64,000 nt of DNA from Pseudoalteromonas peptidolytica (GTDB taxonomy: Bacteria > Pseudomonadota > Gammaproteobacteria > Enterobacterales > Alteromonadaceae): the NCBI RefSeq assembly GCF_012641745.1, contig NZ_WEHZ01000005.1:62001-126000 (forward strand), read 5' to 3'. Under the pieces are notes generated by a model that had not been told where the DNA came from, searched no databases, and saw only the letters and a list, made by a program, of their open reading frames with translations. Positions 57,845-64,000 of this stretch are shown here, in pieces. Position numbers and translations under genes: made by a program. How positions within the stretch are numbered: the first letter of the stretch is position 1; each line of letters starts with the position of its first letter.

Positions 57845-59171
57845 CTTGGTTGCCCTTTAATTTGATTTCATGTTTTTCTACACGTCGATAAATTGCAGAT
57901 TTACTCAGCCCCAAAAACTCACCAGCGGCAACCACATTTCCCTCAAAGTGACGAATAGCATTTTCTATCATCCGCTTTTCAGCCTCTTCAAGGCTTAGCA
58001 ACGGCATATCTTGCTCGTGAAAATCTTCATCTAACTCAAGATCTTGTGCACCTATCACAGAGTGCGCCCCTAAAATCACTGCACGCTCAATCACATGGGA
58101 TAATTCTCGAATGTTGCCAGGCCACGAGTATGCTTTCATTTTTGCAATTGCTGCATTACTTAAGTTGCGTTCACCACCGGTGTCATTGCCATGGCGCTTG
58201 GTATGTAGCGCTAATAAATGAGTCGCTAAACTGGGTAGCTCATCGACTCGCGCTCTAAGTGCAGGGACGGTTAAGATAACCGTATTTAAACGATAGAGTA
58301 AATCTTGGCGAAATAGTCCAGTTTTCACCGCGTCGCTTAGATCAACATTAGTAGCCGAAATTATCCTCGCATTACTGTTACTGGTTTTTGAGTCGCCGAG
58401 CACTTCATACTCTCCGCTTTCCAGCACTCTGAGCAGTTTTGCCTGTTGTGCTACCGGCAAACTGCCAATTTCATCCAAGAATAAAGTCCCATTTTGAGCC
58501 ATTTCAAAGCGCCCTGTGCGATTCGCTTTCGCATCAGTAAACGCCCCTTGGCGATGACCAAACAACTCACTTTCAAATAGCTCTGTGGGAATTGCGGCCA
58601 TATTAACACTAACAAAAGGCTGCTCACTACGTAGACTATTGTTATGGATGTACCTTGCTAACTGGCTCTTACCACTACCATTTTCTCCCAATATCAATAC
58701 ATTTGCATCGGTTTTTGCAACCCTTAGTGCCTGTTGTAGTAAACGACTGGGCATTTTATTTTGCGTGTTATTTGTGGGTGGCTCAGTAGTTGTTTGCCTT
58801 GTTTCAATGTGGCGTTTAACGGTTTTTAACAAGCGCTGGTTTTGCCATGGTTTTTCGATTAGATCACACGCACCTAGCTGCATTGCTTGTACCGCCAACT
58901 CGACTTTGGCCCAAGCCGTGATGACTACCACAGGCACCTCTATCGACACTTGCCGAAGCCACATCAAAAATTGCAGCCCTTCTTTTCCCGAGGTAGTGTC
59001 TTTATTGAAGTTCATATCCAGTAAAATCAGTGCAACAGGTTGCTCTGCAAGTATGACTTTTGCCTCGTCAGGGTGTGAAGCTTCGATACTCTGATAACCG
59101 TGGCTTTGCAGCAAAATAGTTGCAGACATACGCACATCAGGATTATCTTCAATGATTAAAACAGCTGTCAT
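57837..59171 (-). CDS. NtrC-type sigma-54-dependent response regulator
   Basis: A 444-residue protein: receiver domain (about 1-120, phospho-acceptor Asp52 in LILLDMNFN, acidic pair E8/D9), AAA+ domain (Walker A GENGSGKSQLA, Walker B TLFLDEIGS), and a C-terminal Fis-type helix-turn-helix (VVAAGEFLGLSKSAIYRRVE). The sigma-54 contact loop reads GAFTDA where GAFTGA is canonical. Start ATG with AGGAAA. It lies downstream of the transporter genes after a MITE-like element, and a -24/-12 promoter with a repeated upstream site precedes the first gene of the block, so it probably activates that promoter. Confidence 0.92.
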   Translation of the reverse strand: MTAVLIIEDNPDVRMSATILLQSHGYQSIEASHPDEAKVILAEQPVALILLDMNFNKDTTSGKEGLQFLMWLRQVSIEVPVVVITAWAKVELAVQAMQLGACDLIEKPWQNQRLLKTVKRHIETRQTTTEPPTNNTQNKMPSRLLQQALRVAKTDANVLILGENGSGKSQLARYIHNNSLRSEQPFVSVNMAAIPTELFESELFGHRQGAFTDAKANRTGRFEMAQNGTLFLDEIGSLPVAQQAKLLRVLESGEYEVLGDSKTSNSNARIISATNVDLSDAVKTGLFRQDLLYRLNTVILTVPALRARVDELPSLATHLLALHTKRHGNDTGGERNLSNAAIAKMKAYSWPGNIRELSHVIERAVILGAHSVIGAQDLELDEDFHEQDMPLLSLEEAEKRMIENAIRHFEGNVVAAGEFLGLSKSAIYRRVEKHEIKLKGNQGG

Positions 59172-59195
59172 CGTTTCCTACTTCTTGTTTGTTTA

Positions 59196-59381
59196 TACCA
59201 ATTCTCTTAATTAAGTGGTCTATTTTGAGGTGAGAAAATCTTGTCGATAACAACGCTTCCGCGTCCTGCTCACGCCGAGGTACCTACGTCCTGTAGGCAA
59301 GGCAAAAATTTTGTTATTTAGTTGTTCTAAATAAGAAATTTTTAACACTGTTAGCGTCAGATTCACTCCTTCAAATTGGTA
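59196..59381. mobile_element. MITE-like element copy 5 (186 bp, reverse)
   Basis: The ends are TACCAATT and AATTGGTA. It is flanked by TTA on both sides (59193-59195 and 59382-59384). It has the GC-richer core of the long form but lacks about 18 bp near the right end (the GAGCAAGTATTA segment). It lies between the permease gene and the response regulator gene of one operon-like block, so it may affect their relative expression. Confidence 0.8.
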
Positions 59382-59401
59382 TTAGGTTCTTACCCACACT
59401 T

Positions 59402-61831
59402 TTATTGCCTTATTGCGCTCATTGGAGCGGAATTGATGAGTTGTCTCATCGGATATACTGCACAGAAAAGTGCAAAAGTAAGTAGTGTCATCAGCACTAC
59501 CAAAAACCAGCTTGGCTTGACTAAAACCCACTCAGATGATGGCGCGCTCAAGTACAGCCCAACTACGACTGTCACAGCGACAAAAATTGCCGCACAAACT
59601 GGTATCAGCGTGTCTGATATTAACAAGCGATATAAACGATGTTTTTTCGCACCCAGCGCCATGCGCATACCAAACTCATATCGTCGTTGCTCAAAGCTAT
59701 AGCTGAGCACGCCGTATATACCTACACCGCATAACAATAAGCTAAAGCCACATAGCCCAAAGCTTAACAACAATGTGAGACGTTCTAAATATGTAAGCTT
59801 ATGATATGTTTGTGTTAGGTCTAAAAACCGCCATATACCAGCCTGACCTGCTACGGATTGAATAGCCGATTGAACTTGAGCACGCGTCAGTGTTACATCA
59901 GGTTCCATTTCAATAATAAATGGGTAACCAAAAGGAAGCGCAGGCAACCAAGCCGTCTTGCCTTGAAGCTCGGTATACCGTTTTGGATGGTTGAAATTTT
60001 GTGAGATCCCGACCACTTCAGCTGGGACATCGGGGTTAAATATAAAGAATGTATCTCCGAGAACATTGCCCCCCGGCTTTAGCGCATGTGCGGCTGCTTC
60101 TGATACAATGACTTCTTCTTTGTCCCCCCTAATCGCCGCTTCACTAAATGTGCGCCCAGCAATCAGCGAAAGCCCTGTTAATGAAAAATAATCTGGACCT
60201 ACATTTGCTCGGATCATACTTGGCATCCATTCACCAGCCAGATCCCGCATCGCAACCACCGCTAAGTCGTTTTGTAATGGGCTTTCACCATGTGCTACCC
60301 CCACCACACCAGGTATTTTTCTGAGTGCCTGTTTAAAGTCTTCAATGTGTGTGTAGCGCTTGGGAAATGGCGTCGAGTCATTTGGTATATGTAGCATCAC
60401 ACTGTACATATTATCTACCTGAGTTCCAAGGGGTCGCAACAGTGTATCCGCACTTTTGCTCAGCACAAGCGTTGCACCAAGCACCAGCACGGTGGTGAAA
60501 AATAGCTGAACCGCAACCAGTGTTTTGGTCATCTGCATGCTGAGCGCTTTCACACTCCCTTTGCCCGAAGTACGTATGCTTTGACTGAGTTGATTAAAAT
60601 TAACCATACGCGAGGTTACAAAAGCAAACAATAACGCCAACAACAGCACTATCAAAACTGCGCTAAGCAACACAGTAGAGTCCAGAGAGAGTGTATCAAT
60701 AAGCGGTAAGTAACTGTGAGTCAGGGATTGTACTAGCCGCAGTTGCCACGCCGCAAAAAATAGCCCAACCACCACGGCACTTGCAACTAGCAATAACGCT
60801 TCGAGGAAAATGCCACGAAACAATACACCACGCTTTGCACCAAGCATTGCCTGCAGCACAAGCTGTTGTTGAAGCGTGTGAGCGCGAGAGATGAATAAGT
60901 TACTTACATTAAAAATGGCAATGAGCACCAAACACATCACACTGAGTAGCACAACAATAGCCAAGGTATCATGGCCTGCTACTTCTACATCCCGGTATAG
61001 ACGTATGATAGGTTTAATATCCTGTAATTCTTGCTCTGCTGATTGCCATTCTCCTCGATGCCTGAGACTGTTTTGATAAAGCTGCTGCGCTAAAGTGCTG
61101 TGTGTGCCTTGCTCGGTAAGTATCGCCAATAACTTGAGATTTTCCTGCCTACTTGTCCATGGATGATATTCACCACGCTTGGTACCAAAAAATCGTTCAT
61201 TCTCTGAGAAGCTTAACCATAGCTCTCCCTTACCTTGGTTTAAAAAATAAGGGTCTGAATAGGCCTGAGCAGCGACACCGACCACGGTATATAGCTTATC
61301 AACAATCCGTAAGCTCGCGCCCAGCACGCGAGCTTCACCATTGAAATACTTTTGCCACAATGGATAGGAAATAATCACTTCAGGGTTTTTCTGATTAATA
61401 TCTTCAGTCGTAGTCAAGTATCGACCCAGCGCAAGTGGCATTTTCATCATAGTGAAGTAGTCATCACTTACAAAACTCAGCGTCAGTTTAGGTGAGCCTG
61501 GTAGGTTTTCGACGACATCCGAAAAACTACTGATCAAAGCACGCTTTTGATAAAGCGCCTCGGTTTGTCGCCAATTAAGCATGTTTTGAACACTTTGCAT
61601 GCCTTCAAATACCCGATCTTGATAGATATTGTTTTGCTCAATGACCACAAAGCGTGACTCACTCTCTATATCAAGAGGTTTAATAAAAAAGCCGCTAAAC
61701 AGGCTCAGCGCAACAAAAAAACAGCTTAGTGTCAGCGCCAAGGTCAACACTAATGTAATACAGAAACTAGGCACTTGAAGTAAGCTTTTGATGGCAAGTG
61801 TGGTTTGCCGTTGGAGCTGCATCAAAGTCAT
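59402..61831 (-). CDS. FtsX/MacB-type ABC transporter permease (duplicated)
   Basis: An 809-residue permease with two FtsX-like halves. Each half has a large periplasmic MacB-PCD-like domain (about 45-270 and 455-670) and a membrane group; TM1 is near 22-44, further helices near 290-400, 430-450 and the last three in 690-800. It works in the MacB style: mechanotransmission to a periplasmic adaptor rather than classical import. I start at ATG 61831, which overlaps the ATPase stop (TGATG); a GTG one codon earlier is possible. With the adaptor and ATPase genes it forms a tripartite efflux or lipoprotein/peptide export system, substrate unknown. Confidence 0.88.
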   Translation of the reverse strand: MTLMQLQRQTTLAIKSLLQVPSFCITLVLTLALTLSCFFVALSLFSGFFIKPLDIESESRFVVIEQNNIYQDRVFEGMQSVQNMLNWRQTEALYQKRALISSFSDVVENLPGSPKLTLSFVSDDYFTMMKMPLALGRYLTTTEDINQKNPEVIISYPLWQKYFNGEARVLGASLRIVDKLYTVVGVAAQAYSDPYFLNQGKGELWLSFSENERFFGTKRGEYHPWTSRQENLKLLAILTEQGTHSTLAQQLYQNSLRHRGEWQSAEQELQDIKPIIRLYRDVEVAGHDTLAIVVLLSVMCLVLIAIFNVSNLFISRAHTLQQQLVLQAMLGAKRGVLFRGIFLEALLLVASAVVVGLFFAAWQLRLVQSLTHSYLPLIDTLSLDSTVLLSAVLIVLLLALLFAFVTSRMVNFNQLSQSIRTSGKGSVKALSMQMTKTLVAVQLFFTTVLVLGATLVLSKSADTLLRPLGTQVDNMYSVMLHIPNDSTPFPKRYTHIEDFKQALRKIPGVVGVAHGESPLQNDLAVVAMRDLAGEWMPSMIRANVGPDYFSLTGLSLIAGRTFSEAAIRGDKEEVIVSEAAAHALKPGGNVLGDTFFIFNPDVPAEVVGISQNFNHPKRYTELQGKTAWLPALPFGYPFIIEMEPDVTLTRAQVQSAIQSVAGQAGIWRFLDLTQTYHKLTYLERLTLLLSFGLCGFSLLLCGVGIYGVLSYSFEQRRYEFGMRMALGAKKHRLYRLLISDTLIPVCAAIFVAVTVVVGLYLSAPSSEWVLVKPSWFLVVLMTLLTFALFCAVYPMRQLINSAPMSAIRQ

Positions 61832-62553
61832 CACATAACCTCCGATAAATGAGCTGAGTGAGACACTTTGCTTTTTGACACCAATACTCCATCCAGCAGT
61901 TGAATTTGCTGTTTTGCGTAGCCTGCATAGCGGGTGTCATGAGTAACCATACAAATGGTAACACCTTGTTCATTGAGGCTGTTCAGCAAGGCCATCACCG
62001 CATCACCATTCTTAGAATCTAAGTTACCTGTGGGTTCATCCACCAGCAAAATACTTGGCTCGCCCGCAAGCGCTCTGGCAATAGCTACGCGCTGTTGCTG
62101 ACCTCCTGATAATTGACTCGGTTTGTGATTGGCTCGGTGGGACATCTCTACTTGCGTTAACGCTCGTATCACGCGCTGTTCGATTTCTTGAGCTGTGAGA
62201 ATTGGCTCTCGGTAGTGTAGCGGTAACGCAACATTGTCAAATACGGTTAACCCATCGAGCAGATTAAATGATTGAAATACGAAACCAATATGTAAATTCC
62301 TCAGTTCTGCCTGAGTATCTGCATCGAGTGAACGGGTTTCAACACCTTGAATGCAATAGCTGCCTGAGGTGATCTCCTCTAGTAGCCCTAAAACACTGAG
62401 TAACGTCGACTTACCCGAGCCGGATGGCCCTGTAATTGCGAGATAATCACCTGCTTTGATGTTTAGACTGATGTTACTAATCGCATGGGTTTCTACATCC
62501 TGACCGTAGTATACCTTGCTTACTTGGTGCAATGCCAAAATTGTATTATCCAT
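61831..62553 (-). CDS. MacB/LolD-type ABC transporter ATP-binding protein
   Basis: A 240-residue ATPase. Walker A is GPSGSGKSTLL, the signature LSGGQQQRVAIARAL, Walker B ILLVDEPTGNLD, and the H-loop MVTHD. The sequence VYYGQDVETHAISNISL is typical of the MacB/LolD group. Start ATG with AAAGGAAAAG. It is 11 bp from the adaptor gene and overlaps the permease gene, so the three are one transcription unit. Confidence 0.92.
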   Translation of the reverse strand: MDNTILALHQVSKVYYGQDVETHAISNISLNIKAGDYLAITGPSGSGKSTLLSVLGLLEEITSGSYCIQGVETRSLDADTQAELRNLHIGFVFQSFNLLDGLTVFDNVALPLHYREPILTAQEIEQRVIRALTQVEMSHRANHKPSQLSGGQQQRVAIARALAGEPSILLVDEPTGNLDSKNGDAVMALLNSLNEQGVTICMVTHDTRYAGYAKQQIQLLDGVLVSKSKVSHSAHLSEVM

Positions 62554-62564
62554 TTGCTTTTCCT

Positions 62565-63821
62565 TTACCGATTGAGTGATGTAATTGTTATTTTTTTTAA
62601 GTGTTGATGAGCTGACATATCTGACATCACCACTTGCTCACCGGCTGAGCCGCCTTCAAGTATTTCAATGGCATTGCCGGCTAGTTTACCAAACTTGAAA
62701 CTTTTTTTGATGAGTACATTTTCTTGTTTATCTAAAACAAATAAGTCGCTATTGGATTGTGGAGACAGCCACGGTAATTGGGGGATTGAGAGCGCGTCCT
62801 GTATCCTTGCAGTAAAGATTTTACCCTCGATGTTCAGCGCCGGACGCGCGTTACTTGGCAGTGCCCCCGTTAACGCCAGCTCAATGGCGATACGACCATC
62901 TTGAACAACCGGTACAACACGATTCACCGTTGCAGCAACTTTACCGACAAAGGTATTGATCATCGCCGGCTGCCCTATCACTACCTCACTTGCCTCTCTT
63001 TCAGGTACTAACAAATCTGCCACCAGCAGACGTTCACTGCCCACCACCGCAAGAGTTTGCCCCGGTGTAATTGCTTGCCCTTGACTCACATTCACAGCTT
63101 GCAACATCCCTGCGATCCCAGCTTTGACGTTCAGTTGTTCCACTGCTTGTTTTGCTATGTCATGGCTCAGTTCATATTCTTTTAGCAACTCCCGCTCAAT
63201 CTCAATACTTCTAATATGTAGTGCTTGCATTTGTGTAAGTTGTTGCTCACTGAGTAAAACGCGGGTTTTTAGCTGTTCAAGAGTCAGGACGGAGCGCTTA
63301 TGATCAAGTTCTGAAACAATGCCTTGTTTCACTAACAGTCGCTCAGCTTGCTCTCGGAGTTTGGCACTCTCACACTCACTATGGAGCAGTGCTATTTGCC
63401 CTTGCAAGGTAAGTAATTCACTTTGCTGACTGAGCTTCAATGCGTCAACACTGGCGCGTTGCCTAGCAAGTGTTAACCGTTCACGCTGCAATCTTTGCGT
63501 CAGCTCAGGATTAATCAAGCGCATAATAACGGTATCTGGCTCCACTTTTGTGCCTGCAAGATACTCGACCGTGCTTACTTGAGCGGAAAATGTTGTGGTG
63601 ATTTCTCGGCTAAGTTTCGAACGTAATTTTCCATACCCAGAAACGCTATACTGTATCGAGCTTTTTTGAATTGGTGCAAAGGTAATCGTATTCGCATCAA
63701 GCTGATTATGCTCTTGAGATAGCAAAAAACTCAGTGCCACAAACACACTAAGCGTTATACCTAGCCACCGCCAAATGGGTGACTGACGAGAGGATTTATT
63801 GCGGCTGATTTTAATGTCCAT
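62565..63821 (-). CDS. Periplasmic adaptor (membrane fusion) protein, HlyD-like
   Basis: A 418-residue adaptor. One N-terminal membrane helix (about 19-36), a lipoyl-like half-motif, a long alpha-helical hairpin (about 110-215), then a second lipoyl half (AGIAGMLQAVNVSQGQAITPG) and beta-barrel domain. It links the inner-membrane MacB-like permease to an outer-membrane channel, which must be encoded elsewhere. I start at ATG 63821 (MDIKISRNKSSRQ); the frame continues upstream to TTG 63869, but that part overlaps a -24/-12 promoter and has no ribosome binding site. Confidence 0.88.
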   Translation of the reverse strand: MDIKISRNKSSRQSPIWRWLGITLSVFVALSFLLSQEHNQLDANTITFAPIQKSSIQYSVSGYGKLRSKLSREITTTFSAQVSTVEYLAGTKVEPDTVIMRLINPELTQRLQRERLTLARQRASVDALKLSQQSELLTLQGQIALLHSECESAKLREQAERLLVKQGIVSELDHKRSVLTLEQLKTRVLLSEQQLTQMQALHIRSIEIERELLKEYELSHDIAKQAVEQLNVKAGIAGMLQAVNVSQGQAITPGQTLAVVGSERLLVADLLVPEREASEVVIGQPAMINTFVGKVAATVNRVVPVVQDGRIAIELALTGALPSNARPALNIEGKIFTARIQDALSIPQLPWLSPQSNSDLFVLDKQENVLIKKSFKFGKLAGNAIEILEGGSAGEQVVMSDMSAHQHLKKITITSLNR

Positions 63822-63853
63822 AGTGTTATCGCACTGTTTTTTGATTTCATAAA

Positions 63854-63868
63854 GCGAACACCATGCCA
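63854..63868 (-). promoter_or_regulatory. Sigma-54 (-24/-12) promoter of the ABC transporter-kinase block
   Basis: The minus-strand sequence TGGCATGGTGTTCGC matches the consensus TGGCACG-N4-TTGC with the invariant GG and GC exactly 10 bp apart. The start ATG of the adaptor gene is about 33 bp from the -12 end, a normal leader. An NtrC-type activator gene lies in the same block. Confidence 0.72.
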
Positions 63869-63920
63869 AAAGTAACCTGTTGATATATAGTCAATTTAAC
63901 AGTCTCCTTTTCGTTTACTC

Positions 63921-63958
63921 TCCCAATAATGGGACAATATTCAACAGCGCTGGGACAA
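63921..63958. promoter_or_regulatory. Candidate enhancer: two TGGGACAA boxes
   Basis: TGGGACAA occurs at 63930-63937 and 63951-63958, 21 bp apart (two helical turns). The first is part of an inverted repeat TCCCA-ATAA-TGGGA (63921-63934). They are about 55-90 bp upstream of the -24 box, a usual place for NtrC-type activator sites. Confidence 0.55.
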
Positions 63959-64000
63959 GCATGTAGTGCGCGTCGCCAAAGTCTGTAGTTTGTGATTGCA

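Noticed and set aside
6589..59381. CRISPR array or REP cluster as explanation for the repeats
   Set aside because: The copies are far apart, 160-207 bp long, single, and flanked by 3-bp duplications; there are no regular spacers or cas genes.
63822..63869. In-frame 5' extension of the adaptor gene to TTG 63869
   Set aside because: It covers the -24/-12 promoter, so it cannot be translated from that transcript.

Overview
The window looks like a chromosomal segment of a marine gammaproteobacterium, almost certainly Pseudoalteromonas (P. piscicida / P. flavipulchra / P. maricaloris type). I infer this from the moderately AT-rich coding style, a fadE of gammaproteobacterial type, and above all a 34-kb cluster with the gene content of the alterochromide (bromoalterochromide) pigment cluster of that genus. 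No database could be searched; assignments rest on motifs and gene order.

Layout. (1) 1-9.4 kb, flank: the 3' part of fadE; an outer-membrane barrel gene divergent from a CadC-like transmembrane regulator; a small ABC ATPase with a polytopic membrane partner; a lipoprotein. (2) 9.4-44 kb, the alt cluster, all on the plus strand: tyrosine ammonia lyase (altA), ACP (altB), ACP-AMP ligase (altC), KS-CLF fusion (altD), ABC exporter (altEF), dehydratase (altG), ketoreductase (altH), degenerate SDR (altI), type II thioesterase (altJ), three NRPSs (altK, altL, altM; five modules) and a flavin halogenase (altN). The proposed logic is: tyrosine gives p-coumarate, which is loaded on ACP and extended iteratively to an aryl polyene. 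The starter C domain of AltK then joins it to Thr, followed by Val, Asn, Asn and a last aliphatic residue, with TE-mediated macrolactone release. AltN halogenates the aryl ring and AltEF exports. A-domain codes read by eye are Thr (DFWNIGMVHK), Val (DAFWIGGTFK), Asn (DLTKMGEVGK, twice) and an unusual one (DAFVNGAVYK). The C-domain types agree with the positions of the E domains.

(3) 44-54 kb: a secreted lipase-like hydrolase with a membrane-anchored neighbour; an MFS exporter behind a textbook MerR-type promoter; a PagL-like lipid A deacylase; a frameshifted solute-binding protein; an iron alcohol dehydrogenase; a chemoreceptor; a PNPOx-fold protein; a GNAT acetyltransferase. (4) 54.8-64 kb: a lipoprotein, then a minus-strand module of membrane fusion protein, MacB-like ATPase, FtsX-type permease, NtrC-type response regulator and histidine kinase. 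Its promoter has -24/-12 (sigma-54) elements and a duplicated upstream site, so the module looks self-contained and sigma-54 controlled.

Five copies of a non-coding, MITE-like element (160-207 bp, ends TACCAATT/AATTGGTA) lie between genes. Four of the five are flanked by identical 3-bp TTA or TAA duplications. One copy inserted in the stop codon of a gene and regenerated it. A second structural highlight is a 1,664-bp, gap-free duplication of the Asn adenylation domain between altL and altM, ending in the GGDS codons of the carrier domain. The alterochromide cluster itself is a known type. The least described items are the MITE family, the two dyads in the alt promoter region, the catalytically dead AltI, and the lipase/anchored-partner pair.
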